Shown here piece after piece: positions 44,130 through 52,983 of a stretch of 64,000 nt of DNA (the first letter of the stretch is position 1; every line of letters begins with the position of its first letter). Under the pieces are notes generated by a model. That model was not told where the DNA came from, searched no databases, and worked only from the letters and a program-made list of their open reading frames with translations. The stretch covers positions 1 to 64,000 of the forward strand of contig CAUCQW010000012.1 in the NCBI GenBank assembly GCA_958445065.1, read 5' to 3'. The translations under genes and the position numbers were made by a program. Source of the stretch: an uncultured Collinsella sp. GTDB lineage: Bacteria > Actinomycetota > Coriobacteriia > Coriobacteriales > Coriobacteriaceae.

Positions 44130-45413
44130 TTACGCGACCGGCTCGATCTTCTCGAGGCCGCCCATGTAAGGACGCAGAACCTCGGGAATCGTGATGGTGC
44201 CGTCGGCGTTCTGGTAGTTCTCCAGAATGGCGGCCATGGTGCGGCCGGCCGGCAGGCCGGAACCATTGAGGGTGTGCAGGTAGCGCGAACCCTTGAAGTT
44301 CTCGGGGTCGCGATACTTGATGTTGGCGCGGCGAGCCTGGAAGTCACCGCAGTTGGAGCAGGAGCTGATCTCCTTGTAGGCGTTGTAGCTCGGCAGCCAA
44401 ACCTCGACGTCGTAGGTCTGACGGGCAGAGAAGCCCAAGTCGCCGGTGCACAGGCTAATCACGCGATACGGAAGGCCCAGCTGCTGCAGCAGGTACTCGG
44501 CCTCGGCGGTCATGCTCTCGAGCTCCTCGTCGGACTCCTCCGGCTTAGCGAACTTGACCATCTCGACCTTGTCGAACTCGTGCTGACGGATGATGCCGCG
44601 GGTGTCGCGACCGGCGGAACCGGCCTCCTCGCGGAAGCAGGGGGTGAAGGCGGTGTAGCGGCGCGGCAGGGTGTCGGCATCGAGGACCTCGCCGGCGTGC
44701 AGGTTGGTAAGCACGACCTCGGCGGTGGGGATCAGGAAGTTGTCGCCCGAGACGTGATAGGCGTCGTCCTCGAACTTGGGCAGCTGGCCCGTGCCAAACA
44801 TGGTCTGACGCTTGACGACGATAGGCGGCCACCACTCCTTGAAGCCACGGCTGGTGTGCGTATCGAGGAAGAAGTTGATGAGGGCACGCTCCAGGCGGGC
44901 ACCGGCGCCACCGAGAACGGTGAAACGGCTGCCGGAGAGCTTGTTGCCGCGCTCGAAGTCAAGAATGTCGAGGTCGGTGCCCAGATCCCAGTGCGGCTTA
45001 AAGTCGAAGTCGAACTCGCGCGGGGTGCCCCAGCGGCGACGCTCGATGTTCTCGTCCTCGTCCTTGCCGTACGGCGTGGCCTCGCAAGGAATGTTGGGCA
45101 GGTGAGCCATGAAGTCGTACTGCTCCTGCTCGAGGGCAGTACGACGCTCGGCCAGACCGTCAATCTTCTCGTTGACGGCGCGCACGGCCTCCTTGGCGGC
45201 CTCGGCCTCCTCCTTCTTGCCCTCCTTCATCAGGGCGCCGATCTTCTTGGACTCGGCATTGCGCGTAGCCTGGAGTTCCTCGACCTCGGTGATGACGGCA
45301 CGGCGCTCGTCGTCGAGCTCAAAGAACTTCTCGCGATCCCAAGACGTCTGGCGGTTAGCCATGGCGACATCGATGGCATCGGGATTCTCGCGAACAAACT
45401 TGATATCAAGCAT
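44130..45413 (-). CDS. serS: seryl-tRNA synthetase
   Basis: A 427-residue class II synthetase charging tRNA-Ser. The N-terminal long coiled-coil arm (residues 27-105, [20 protein letters not shown] onward) reaches the variable arm of tRNA-Ser. The catalytic part has [40 protein letters not shown] (motif 2), [20 protein letters not shown] and the final [19 protein letters not shown] (motif 3). ATG 45413 is chosen because GGAGG lies six bases before it; the frame opens nine codons earlier. Confidence 0.97.
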   Translation of the reverse strand: MLDIKFVRENPDAIDVAMANRQTSWDREKFFELDDERRAVITEVEELQATRNAESKKIGALMKEGKKEEAEAAKEAVRAVNEKIDGLAERRTALEQEQYDFMAHLPNIPCEATPYGKDEDENIERRRWGTPREFDFDFKPHWDLGTDLDILDFERGNKLSGSRFTVLGGAGARLERALINFFLDTHTSRGFKEWWPPIVVKRQTMFGTGQLPKFEDDAYHVSGDNFLIPTAEVVLTNLHAGEVLDADTLPRRYTAFTPCFREEAGSAGRDTRGIIRQHEFDKVEMVKFAKPEESDEELESMTAEAEYLLQQLGLPYRVISLCTGDLGFSARQTYDVEVWLPSYNAYKEISSCSNCGDFQARRANIKYRDPENFKGSRYLHTLNGSGLPAGRTMAAILENYQNADGTITIPEVLRPYMGGLEKIEPVA

Positions 45414-45524
45414 TAGATCCTCCGGCGATATACATTCCATTTAGGTTGCAACCTTGTACATGTATGGGCAAGTATATACTTATGAGCGTTTACGACCCAA
45501 CTCAACTACGCAAGAAGGCACCCA

Positions 45525-45698
45525 ATGGACGCAGTTTTTTCCTTTTTGTTTGGCACCCGCACCGGTTTTGCCATCCTTTTCGCCGGCGGCATCCTGTTAT
45601 TTGCGATTCTTGCCTTTGTAATGGAGAAGCGTACCCATAAGATGTACGTCGACCGCGGACCCAAGTCCGAGGATGAGGAAGACAGCTTCTGGGACTAA
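45525..45698 (+). CDS. 57-residue single-pass membrane protein
   Basis: A short frame, MDAVFSFLFGTRTGFAILFA then GGILLFAILAFVMEKRTHKM, ending in an acidic tail (RGPKSEDEEDSFWD). It has one transmembrane helix (about residues 13-33), a basic cytoplasmic edge (MEKRTHKM) and a charged C-terminus. AAGAAGG lies nine bases before the ATG, and the region upstream has AT-rich promoter-like sequence (TATACT near 45476). It is divergent from serS and followed by a terminator-like palindrome. I know no family for it; size and topology suggest a small membrane-complex subunit or regulator. Confidence 0.7.
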   Translation: MDAVFSFLFGTRTGFAILFAGGILLFAILAFVMEKRTHKMYVDRGPKSEDEEDSFWD

Positions 45699-45704
45699 CC
45701 TGCC

Positions 45705-45845
45705 AAAAGGGACAGGTTTATTTTGGTCGGTTTTATCTGGGCAAACGCAAGCGCCCCGCAACCGGTAACGATCCGGTTGCGGGGCGCTTTTCGCTAAAAG
45801 GACAAAACCGCAGGAAAAAGCTGCCAAAATAAACCTGTCCCTTTT
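45705..45845. repeat. nested long palindrome between convergent genes
   Basis: Perfect 22-bp outer arms (45705-45726/45824-45845), a middle CGGTTTT/AAAACCG helix (45728-45734/45804-45810) and a perfect 17-bp inner stem (45749-45765/45773-45789) with T-rich flanks. The inner stem can terminate transcripts of the small membrane protein gene and of proC. TTTTGGTCGGTTTTA also occurs directly repeated at both ends. Confidence 0.85.
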
Positions 45846-45855
45846 TTGGTCGGTT

Positions 45856-46626
45856 TTACTGAAGAGTTGCGTCGATTGCCTTGACCAGGGCACTGCGCAT
45901 GCCGGCATCCTCGAGCGCAACGACGCCCTTGATGGTGGCGCCAGCGGGCGAGCATACGGCATCCTTCATCGCCGCAGGATGCTGACCAGTTGAAAGCTGC
46001 AGCTTTGCCGTACCCAGCACCATCTGGCTCACAATGCGATAGGCATCGGCACGCGGGATACCGTGCTTGACCGCTGCATCGCCCAGGGCCTCGATTGCCA
46101 TGGCGACAAATGCCGGAGCGCAACCACCCACCGTGCCGCCCACAAACAGTAGGCTCGTGTCGAGCTCGACGACGGTGCCGAGCTTACCGAGCAGGTCGAG
46201 CACCACTGCGCTCTGCTCATCACTAAGCGTGGAAGCCTTCTCGCAAGCGATGACGCCCTCGCCCACCGAAACCGGTGTGTTGGGCACCGTCGAGATATGC
46301 GCGACGCCCGGCAGGACCTGCTCCCACTTGGCACTGTCCCAGGTCCAGGCAACCGACAGAACGACCTTTTTGGCAAGAGCATCCTTGAGCGGGGCGAATA
46401 CCTTCTCGATCATGTACGGTTTGACCGCAGCGACCACGATATCGGATGCGGCGACAACCTCGGCGGCATCGTGGCAGGCGACCATGCCGCGCGCCTCGCA
46501 GCGCTCAACCAGTGCGTCGTAGCGACCCGCGCAGGCGCACATGTCGCTCGCAGCTACACCGGCAGCGATCCAGCCATCGGCCATAGCGCTCGCCATATTG
46601 CCAAAACCGACAAACCCAATCTTCAT
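45856..46626 (-). CDS. proC: pyrroline-5-carboxylate reductase
   Basis: A 256-residue enzyme reducing pyrroline-5-carboxylate to proline with NAD(P)H. The Rossmann start is MKIGFVGFGNMASAMADGWI; other features are VVAAVKPYMIEKVF, HISTVPNTPVSVGEGVIA (usual R-x-M-PN region, with Ser-Thr-Val before PN) and the C-terminal signature AVCSPAGATIKGVVALEDAG (normally V-x-S-P-G-G-T). The last motif has Ala where Gly is usual. The gene is convergent with the small membrane protein gene. Confidence 0.92.
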   Translation of the reverse strand: MKIGFVGFGNMASAMADGWIAAGVAASDMCACAGRYDALVERCEARGMVACHDAAEVVAASDIVVAAVKPYMIEKVFAPLKDALAKKVVLSVAWTWDSAKWEQVLPGVAHISTVPNTPVSVGEGVIACEKASTLSDEQSAVVLDLLGKLGTVVELDTSLLFVGGTVGGCAPAFVAMAIEALGDAAVKHGIPRADAYRIVSQMVLGTAKLQLSTGQHPAAMKDAVCSPAGATIKGVVALEDAGMRSALVKAIDATLQ

Positions 46627-46700
46627 ATCTCATAGTCCTCTCAGACACGCTCTTCAAAAACGAAAGCTATTGTCCCACGCCATTGTTTCGTATTGCCGAC

Positions 46701-47171
46701 CTATTTGTGATACGGCTCGCCACGACTGATCTTGCAGGCACGGTAAATCTGCTCTAGCAGCACCACACGCGCCAGGTTATGCGGCAAGGTAATGCGTCCA
46801 AAGCTGAGCATCTCGTCGGCGCGGGCGCGCACGTCATCGCTCACGCCGTCCGATCCGCCGATTACAAAGGCGATGTCGCTGTTACCACGCAGCATAAGAT
46901 CGTCGAGCCGCGCCGAGAGCTCCTCACTCGAACGCTCCTTGCCCTCGATAGCCAGCAGGATCACATGCGCCCGAGACGGCAATGCAGCAAGAATTGCCGC
47001 CCCCTCCTTGTCGCGCGCGGCATCCACGCCGCCCGCCTTAGCCGGGTCGATATCGGCCACCTCGCGGATATCAACCTTGGCATAGGCACCTAGGCGCTTG
47101 GTGTACTCAGCGCACGCGTCCTTCCAAAAGCGCTCCTTGAGCTTACCGACGCAAACGACGGTGTATTTCAC
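46701..47171 (-). CDS. rlmH: 23S rRNA pseudouridine-1915 N3-methyltransferase RlmH
   Basis: A 156-residue SPOUT methyltransferase (former YbeA) that modifies pseudouridine 1915 in helix 69 of 23S rRNA. The SAM-binding knot is clear: IAFVIGGSDGVSDDVRARAD and FGRITLPHNLARVVLLEQIYRA, ending with SRGEPYHK. Length is the standard 155-160. It starts with GTG, and its GGAG overlaps the stop region of the SPFH gene six bases upstream, so the two are coupled. Confidence 0.96.
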   Translation of the reverse strand: MKYTVVCVGKLKERFWKDACAEYTKRLGAYAKVDIREVADIDPAKAGGVDAARDKEGAAILAALPSRAHVILLAIEGKERSSEELSARLDDLMLRGNSDIAFVIGGSDGVSDDVRARADEMLSFGRITLPHNLARVVLLEQIYRACKISRGEPYHK

Positions 47172-47177
47172 GCGCGT

Positions 47178-48116
47178 CTACTCCTTCGAATCGTTTTGAA
47201 CTTTGCTGGCGGTCAGCATCTGCTCGAACATCGAGGCCGACTGCGAAAAGTCGCTCGGCAGCACGACCGTCGAGGTTTTACCCGTGCGAGCGAACTCCGT
47301 CATCATCTCGGACCACTGCGTAAACATGAACAGTTGGTTGGCCTCGTCATTGCCGACACCCGTCTCCTGGATGATCTCGAGCGAATCTTTGATACCCAGC
47401 GCGATGGCCTTGCGCTGGTTGGCGATGCCCTCACCCGCCTTTTCCATAGCCTCAGCCTCGGCGGTCGCCTCGGTGACGCGCTTGATGCGGTCTGCCTCAG
47501 CGAGCTCCTGTGCCGCAGCGCGCTTGCGCTGGGCGGCGTTGATGTCGTTCATGGAGTTCTCGACCTCGGTCGGCAGTGCGATTTTGGTGATGAGCGTCGA
47601 CACGAGGGTGAAGCCGTAGGCGGCCATCTGCTCAGAAACGGTAGCGTTGACATCCTTGGCGATGTCATCCTTCTTGGCAAAGACCTCATCGAGTGTGTAG
47701 ACGGGAATCGAAGAGCGCAGGGCGTCGGTGATGAAGTCACGCATCTGGTCGACGGGCTCCTGCAGCATGTAGTAGCTCTTGTAGATACCCGAATCTGCCG
47801 GGCCGGCGCCCATGTCATAGCTCACGTGGTACTGAGCAGAGACCTCAAGGCCGATGGTCACGTTGTCCTGGGTCTTAACGTCGATGCCAAAACCGTTTTT
47901 CATGGTGCGCAGACTCACCGTGGCGGCCTTGCGGTCGATCACGGGCACCTTCATGTGGAAGCCCGCGTTGACGATGCGGTTAAACTTGCCCAGACGCTCG
48001 ATGATCACGGCATGCTGTTGTTCAACGACATAGCAGGCGTTGGGAAGCAGCAGCAACAAAATAATGATGGGAAGCAGAAGGCTCGTAAGGGCGGCAATGA
48101 TACCGGACAACAGCAT
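47178..48116 (-). CDS. SPFH/band 7 membrane protein (stomatin-like)
   Basis: A 312-residue protein with an N-terminal helix (LTSLLLPIIILLLLLPNACYVV) and a band 7 domain (QQHAVIIERLGKFNRIVNAG, then FHMKVPVIDRKA). A long helical region rich in Ala and Glu follows (AQRKRAAAQELAEADRIKRV, TEATAEAEAMEKAGEGIANQ). Such proteins form oligomeric membrane scaffolds in functional membrane microdomains. ATG 48116 is taken because GAGGAG lies six bases before it; the frame opens seven codons upstream. It precedes rlmH directly. Confidence 0.88.
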   Translation of the reverse strand: MLLSGIIAALTSLLLPIIILLLLLPNACYVVEQQHAVIIERLGKFNRIVNAGFHMKVPVIDRKAATVSLRTMKNGFGIDVKTQDNVTIGLEVSAQYHVSYDMGAGPADSGIYKSYYMLQEPVDQMRDFITDALRSSIPVYTLDEVFAKKDDIAKDVNATVSEQMAAYGFTLVSTLITKIALPTEVENSMNDINAAQRKRAAAQELAEADRIKRVTEATAEAEAMEKAGEGIANQRKAIALGIKDSLEIIQETGVGNDEANQLFMFTQWSEMMTEFARTGKTSTVVLPSDFSQSASMFEQMLTASKVQNDSKE

Positions 48117-48195
48117 GGTCTCTCCTCTGATAGGCACACGTTGGCACTAGGATACCCGCACGAAGCAGCAACGTGACATCAACAAGAGGCCCATA

Positions 48196-48251
48196 ACAAA
48201 AAAGCTCCCATTGCTGGGAGCTCTTTCAATCAATGGTGCGGGCGAAAGGAC
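48196..48251 (-). repeat. displaced tRNA-Leu 3' end plus terminator
   Basis: In minus order: tRNA-Leu from within the T-loop to CCA, then an AGCTCCCA-type terminator. It repeats 48385-48440 with a 189-base period and two differences. The rest of the tRNA is absent. Confidence 0.85.
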
Positions 48252-48377
48252 GTCCGCGTATCCGCTTCGCGGATCCGCACCGGCTTCGGCCGCCTGCCGG
48301 CGTCCTCGCCAGCTCGCTAAAAACGCTCCGCGTTTTCTTTACGCTCGCTCCTTCACAGGTTCAAGTCCCTGTGATGG
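48252..48377. mobile_element. tRNA T-loop-associated hairpin element, copy C
   Basis: 126 bp between two copies of the tRNA-Leu 3' end. Hairpins ATCCGC-TTC-GCGGAT and AAAACGC-TCC-GCGTTTT and the GC-rich middle match the tRNA-Arg copies almost base for base, while the tail is a well-formed T-arm, ACAGGTTCAAGTCCCTGT, in inverted orientation to the tRNA. Confidence 0.6.
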
Positions 48378-48391
48378 GCCCATAACAAAAA

Positions 48392-48411
48392 AGCCCCCAT
48401 TGCTGGGAGCT
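48392..48411 (-). terminator. tRNA-Leu terminator
   Basis: AGCTCCCA-GCAA-TGGGGGCT (one mismatch) with a U-run after it on the minus strand. Confidence 0.8.
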
Positions 48412-48422
48412 CTTTCAATCAA

Positions 48423-48509
48423 TGGTGCGGGCGAAAGGACTTGAACCTTCATGGGGTTGCCCCCATACGGACCTGAACCGTACGCGTCTGCCAATTCCGC
48501 CACGCCCGC
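48423..48509 (-). tRNA. tRNA-Leu(CAG)
   Basis: 87 bases with encoded CCA. Acceptor GCGGGCG/CGCCCGC, discriminator A. The anticodon loop TTCAGGT in stem ACGG/CCGT gives CAG. A long variable arm (TATGGGGGCAACCCCATG) marks a class II tRNA. T-arm is GAAGGTTCAAGTCCTTTC. Confidence 0.96.
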
Positions 48510-48552
48510 GTGCAGGAATTAGAATAACGGAGCGCCACCACGAACGCAAGAA

Positions 48553-49470
48553 CTATTTTTGAAAAAGTTTGCAGGCATTCTCCCAAGCGGCTTGCACGAT
48601 TGTTTCGGCGTCCTCGCCGGTACGATCGACACGGTCGTTAACCAGCGCGTTTGCCGTAATGGAGATCATTGCGGGCTCGCATTCAAGACCGCGGATGGGC
48701 TCTGGAGCCATATACGGGCAATCCGTCTCGAACAAAATTCGATCGAGTGGGGTTGCCGCAAATGCCTCGCGCACGTCGTCGTTGCGCTTAAAGGTGGCCG
48801 CACCACCATAGGCGATATAGCAGCCCAGCTCCACAAAGCGCTCCATCGTGGCGCGGTCCTCGCCAAAACAGTGCAGCACACAACCGGCCTGGGGCACGCC
48901 CACCTCACGAAGCACGTTGTACGCATCAACGTGCGAGGTGCGCTCCTGGTCCGTGTCCTCGTGACGCAGATGCAGCTCCACCGGCACGTTACGGCACACG
49001 GCAAGCTCGAGCTGGCGCGCCATGCAGTCAATCTGCACGCTATGGGGTGCCGGCGCGATATCGTCGTCATAGTCCATGTGGTAGTCCAGGCCGATTTCGC
49101 CAATACCGGCGCATAAGGGGTCATCGAGTGCGGCAACGACCTGTGCGTGAACGTCGTCGGTATAGTCCGGCGCGCCATACGGATGCACGCCGGCAAGATA
49201 CTTGATCTGAGGGATATCCTGCATCGGCAGAATTTCGCGCACGAGCCAGTCGCTATAGTCCGTCACGCTGCGTTTGTCAGCGATGGGGTCGAACATCGTC
49301 ACCAACAGGTCGACGCCCGCGGCTTTGGCGCGCACGAGCGTCTCGGGCACTTCTTTGCCCCAAAACGAAAGCAGATGCGCATGCGTGTCGGCAAGCGGCG
49401 CCAAGGGCACGGGACAAGCAACCGTCTTCTTTTTCTTGGTAAACGTCACGCGTTCGGCATTAAGCGTCAT
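48553..49470 (-). CDS. tatD: TatD-family deoxyribonuclease/hydrolase
   Basis: A 305-residue metal-dependent TIM-barrel hydrolase. Metal ligands are in LADTHAHLLSF (HxH), GIGEIGLDYH, VELHLRHEDTD, VLHCFGEDRATM and the final RILFETDCPYMAPEP. Family members have 3'-5' exonuclease activity. The N-terminus has about 25 residues before the first ligand. It overlaps the end of rsmA by 11 bases with a GGAGC ribosome site inside rsmA, so it is translationally coupled. Confidence 0.92.
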   Translation of the reverse strand: MTLNAERVTFTKKKKTVACPVPLAPLADTHAHLLSFWGKEVPETLVRAKAAGVDLLVTMFDPIADKRSVTDYSDWLVREILPMQDIPQIKYLAGVHPYGAPDYTDDVHAQVVAALDDPLCAGIGEIGLDYHMDYDDDIAPAPHSVQIDCMARQLELAVCRNVPVELHLRHEDTDQERTSHVDAYNVLREVGVPQAGCVLHCFGEDRATMERFVELGCYIAYGGAATFKRNDDVREAFAATPLDRILFETDCPYMAPEPIRGLECEPAMISITANALVNDRVDRTGEDAETIVQAAWENACKLFQK

Positions 49471-50320
49471 GGATTAGCTCCTGGGCCAGGCGGACAAAGT
49501 CGGCAACATCAAGCGTTTCGGCGCGCGTGGTGGATGCGATACCGCAAGCCTCAAAGGCGGCATCGAGCACGTCCTTGGCAAAGCCGTTGGCGCTCATGGA
49601 GTTGCGAATGGTCTTGCGACGCTGAGCAAATGCAACATCAATCACGCGGGCCACAAACTCGCGGTCGAGTCCTTCGGGCACCACGCCGTCAACACGGTCG
49701 ATACGCACGACGGCCGAGTCCACGTGCGGCGCCGGCATAAAGCAACGCGGCGGCACCTCAAAGCGACCCGTAACCTGCGCATACAGGCCGAGCTTTGTCG
49801 TGTAGCCGCCATAGGTCTTGTTGCCCGGCGTTGCGGCAATACGATCGGCAACCTCCTTTTGCACCATGACGACGGCGCGCTTGAGCGCGGGCATCGTCTG
49901 GAAGAACTGCAGGATGATTGTCGCCGCCACGTTATAGGGCAAGTTCGCGACAAACACCGTGGGTTCACCACCGGCGGCCTGCTCAATCTGCTCCGGCGTC
50001 ACTTTGAGCGCGTCGCCCATGATAAAGCGGAAGTTGGCATAGTCAGCGGCGTGAGCATCGAGCACCGGCTCGAGCTCGGGATCTGCCTCAATCGACGTAA
50101 CGCACGCCGCCTCCTGCAGCAGGGCCAACGTCAGCGTGCCGCAACCCGGGCCGACCTCGAGCACGCGCTCATCGCCCGCAAGCTCAGCGAGCTCACAGAT
50201 ACGTTCGATCACATGGTTGTCGATCAGGAAGTTCTGGCCCAGGCGATGCTTGGTCGCAAGGCCAAACTCCTCTAGCAGCTCCCTAGTTGCCGTGGGGTTT
50301 GCCAAAGGCGAAGTTGTCAT
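49460..50320 (-). CDS. rsmA: 16S rRNA dimethyladenosine transferase RsmA/KsgA
   Basis: A 286-residue SAM-dependent enzyme that dimethylates A1518 and A1519 of 16S rRNA, a late check of 30S assembly. Features are LGQNFLIDNHVIERICELAE, the SAM loop VLEVGPGCGTLTLALLQ, the catalytic NLPYNVAATIILQFF and the C-terminal helices beginning FAQRRKTIRNSM. The gene leads a two-gene unit with tatD. Confidence 0.96.
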   Translation of the reverse strand: MTTSPLANPTATRELLEEFGLATKHRLGQNFLIDNHVIERICELAELAGDERVLEVGPGCGTLTLALLQEAACVTSIEADPELEPVLDAHAADYANFRFIMGDALKVTPEQIEQAAGGEPTVFVANLPYNVAATIILQFFQTMPALKRAVVMVQKEVADRIAATPGNKTYGGYTTKLGLYAQVTGRFEVPPRCFMPAPHVDSAVVRIDRVDGVVPEGLDREFVARVIDVAFAQRRKTIRNSMSANGFAKDVLDAAFEACGIASTTRAETLDVADFVRLAQELIHDA

Positions 50321-50358
50321 GGTTGCCTCCTTAACATGGTGGCTGCATCGTAAAGCAA

Positions 50359-50388
50359 AAGGGCATGGACCGTTGCGGCCATGCCCTT
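50359..50388 (-). terminator. metG terminator (type II core)
   Basis: AAGGGCATGG and CCATGCCCTT with an apical CCG-TTG-CGG, followed by UUUUGC on the minus strand. The core resembles those at 19812 and 27741 but has no long outer arms. Confidence 0.85.
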
Positions 50389-50427
50389 ACAGCTAAACAG
50401 CAAATTGCCGATATGGCGCGCAGCGGC

Positions 50428-52029
50428 TTAGCCCAGACGCGGGAACAGCGGATCGCCCTTCTCGACGGGTTGACCACCAGCAAGCAGGCCCCAAGCGCAA
50501 ATGCCCTTGAGATCGTCGCTCGCGGCCTCGTCCTCGCAGGACAGGCGGCGCAGAGCCTCGGCAGAAGTCTGGGGCATGAGCGGCATCAGCAGGTGAGCGG
50601 CAATGCGGATGGCCTCGAGCAGGTTGTAGATCACAAACGCCAGCTCGTCAGCCTTGGCCTCGTCCTTGGCAAGTGCCCAAGGCTCGGAGTCCTCGATGTA
50701 GTGGTTGGCGGCGTGGATGAGCTCCATGACCTCGTCCTTGGCTCCACCGTAATCGAGCACGTCCATCTTGGCCATGTAGCGCTCGACCAGACCATCGGCG
50801 ATCTTTGCCAGCGGATTGTCGAACGCATCGAACGATGCGGGCTTGGCGGGCGCGCAACCGTCAAAGTACTTGCCGCTCATGTTGAGCGAACGCGAGATAA
50901 GGTTGCCCCAGCTGTTGGCCAGGTCGGCGTTGTAGACCTGCTCCATGCGGTCGAAGCTGATGGCACCGTCGGTGCCGGGGACGACGTCGGTCATAAAGAA
51001 ATAGCGATAGCCCTCGACGCCCAGCATGTCGATAACGTCCTGCGGAGCGATGGCGTTGCCGCGGCTCTTGGACATCTTCTCGGCCTTGCCAGTCTCGGCA
51101 TTGCGCACGGTCAGGAAGCCGTGGGCAAAGACGTGCTCGGGCAGGGCCTCGCCAATGGCCATGAGCATGGCGGGCCAAATGACGCAGTGGAAGCGGATGA
51201 TGTCCTTACCCACGATGTGGAACTGCGCGGGCCAGCGATAGGCCAGCTCGGCACGCGCCTCATCGGTGTCGACACCGTAGCCGACGGCCGTCATATAGTT
51301 GAGCAGCGCATCGAACCACACGTAGGTCACGTGACCCTCGTCAAACGGGACCTGGATGCCCCAGTCAAAGCTCGTACGGCTCACGGAAAGGTCATTAAGG
51401 CCGCCCTCGACAAAGCTGCGTACCTCATTCATACGGAACGCAGGCTCGACAAAGTCGGGGTGCTCGTCATAGAGCTTGAGCAGCTTGTCCTGGAAGGCGG
51501 AAAGCTTAAAGAAGTAGGACTCCTCCTGCACGCGCTCAAGCGGACGGTGGCAGTCGGGGCACAGGTGCTGGCCGACGCTGCCGTACTCCTCGTCGCCCTT
51601 CTGGACCTGCGTATCAGTGAAGTAGGTCTCGTCAGGCACGCAATACCAACCGTCGTAGCTGCCCTTATACAGGTAGCCGGACTCCTTCATGCGCTCCCAC
51701 AGGTACTGCACAGCATGATGCTGGCGCGGCTCGGTGGTGCGGATGAAGTCGTCGTTGGAAATCTCGAGCTTGCTCCAAAGCTCCTTGAAGTGCGGGGCCT
51801 GGCTGTCGGTCCACTCCTGCGGCGTCATGTTGTGCTTGGCTGCGGCCTCGGCGACCTTCTCGCCGTGCTCGTCCATGCCGGTCAGGAACTTGACGTTATA
51901 GCCAGCGGAGCGGCGATAGCGAGCCTGAACGTCGGCGATGATGGTGGAATAAGCCGTGCCCAGGTGCGGATCGGCGTTGACGTAGTAGATGGGCGTCGTG
52001 ATAAAGAACGAAGGCTTGCTTTGATCCAT
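50428..52029 (-). CDS. metG: methionyl-tRNA synthetase
   Basis: A 533-residue class I synthetase. The HIGH-like motif is in YYVNADPHLGTAYS and KMSKS is in KAEKMSKSRGNAIAPQ. CPDCHRPL (one CxxC) lies in the connective peptide, where a zinc site could be half-complete. The C-terminal tRNA-binding domain present in longer MetRS is absent, as in the short actinobacterial type. It is separated from rsmI by 69 bases and from rsmA by a terminator. Confidence 0.96.
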   Translation of the reverse strand: MDQSKPSFFITTPIYYVNADPHLGTAYSTIIADVQARYRRSAGYNVKFLTGMDEHGEKVAEAAAKHNMTPQEWTDSQAPHFKELWSKLEISNDDFIRTTEPRQHHAVQYLWERMKESGYLYKGSYDGWYCVPDETYFTDTQVQKGDEEYGSVGQHLCPDCHRPLERVQEESYFFKLSAFQDKLLKLYDEHPDFVEPAFRMNEVRSFVEGGLNDLSVSRTSFDWGIQVPFDEGHVTYVWFDALLNYMTAVGYGVDTDEARAELAYRWPAQFHIVGKDIIRFHCVIWPAMLMAIGEALPEHVFAHGFLTVRNAETGKAEKMSKSRGNAIAPQDVIDMLGVEGYRYFFMTDVVPGTDGAISFDRMEQVYNADLANSWGNLISRSLNMSGKYFDGCAPAKPASFDAFDNPLAKIADGLVERYMAKMDVLDYGGAKDEVMELIHAANHYIEDSEPWALAKDEAKADELAFVIYNLLEAIRIAAHLLMPLMPQTSAEALRRLSCEDEAASDDLKGICAWGLLAGGQPVEKGDPLFPRLG

Positions 52030-52098
52030 GGGGTTTGTCCTCCAGAAAAACGTTGCATACAGGGGATGATTCTAGCGCAAGGGCTGGATATCCTCCAT

Positions 52099-52977
52099 CT
52101 ATTGCATATCGAGCACCATGGCATAGACATCGCGCTTGCGGCGCGAATACTTCTGAGACAGGCGCTTGGCCACCGCAGAGGCGGGCTCTCCCTCCTCGAG
52201 CGCGGCGCGGATATCCTCGCGCAGGGCCTCGTCGGGATCCGCTGCCGCTGCGCCAACCGGCACGATACCGGCCTCCTCGTCCTCGCTCGGCGGCGCGATG
52301 ACCAGCGCAATCTCGCCCTTTACCTCGCCGCGAGCACGCAGCTCCTCGGCGAGCTGGGCGGCGGGCCCGCGCAAGACTTCCTCGTGCAGCTTGGTGAGCT
52401 CGCGGCAGACGGCAACCTCACGCTGGGGAAAGACCTCCACCACGGCCTCGAGCGTCGCCACGATGCGATGTGGAGACTCGTAGAAGATGAGCGCGCCGGG
52501 CACCACGGCAAGGCGCTGCAAACGGCGCACACGGTCGCCGTGCTTTCGACCCAAAAAGCCCTCGAAGAAAAAATGCTCGCAGGAAATGCCGGACGAAACG
52601 AGCGCTGTGACGCAAGCAGAGGGCCCGGGAATAACTTCGACGGGCACATCGGCCTCACGCGCCGCCTCGACCAGCGCCTGGCCGGGATCGGACACGCTCG
52701 GCATGCCGGCGTCCGAGGCAAAGGCGAGGGTCTCCCCCGTCAGCAGACGGTCGACCAGGCCGGCGGCGCGGCTGGCGATCACATTCTCGTCACAACGGAC
52801 AAGCGGCTTGGAAATGCCCAGGTGCATCAGCAGCTTTGACGTCACACGCGTGTCTTCGCAGCAGATGGCATCGGCGGCGGCAAACGCCTCGCCAACGCGC
52901 GGGGACAGGTCGCCCAGGTTGCCGATGGGCGTGCCGACCACATAGAGTTTGCCCGTATGGGCGCTGTTTTGCGTCAT
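52099..52977 (-). CDS. rsmI: 16S rRNA 2'-O-ribose C1402 methyltransferase RsmI
   Basis: A 292-residue tetrapyrrole-methylase-fold enzyme. Signatures are LYVVGTPIGNLGDLSPR, ICCEDTRVTSKLL, FASDAGMPSVSDPGQALV, VIPGPSACVTALVSSG and YESPHRIVATL. It methylates the ribose of C1402 in 16S rRNA. An acidic linker (PPSEDEEAGIVPVGAAAADP) precedes a C-terminal helical domain. The start lies six bases past the stop of the GH5-like gene. Confidence 0.96.
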   Translation of the reverse strand: MTQNSAHTGKLYVVGTPIGNLGDLSPRVGEAFAAADAICCEDTRVTSKLLMHLGISKPLVRCDENVIASRAAGLVDRLLTGETLAFASDAGMPSVSDPGQALVEAAREADVPVEVIPGPSACVTALVSSGISCEHFFFEGFLGRKHGDRVRRLQRLAVVPGALIFYESPHRIVATLEAVVEVFPQREVAVCRELTKLHEEVLRGPAAQLAEELRARGEVKGEIALVIAPPSEDEEAGIVPVGAAAADPDEALREDIRAALEEGEPASAVAKRLSQKYSRRKRDVYAMVLDMQ

Positions 52978-52983
52978 ATCAAC

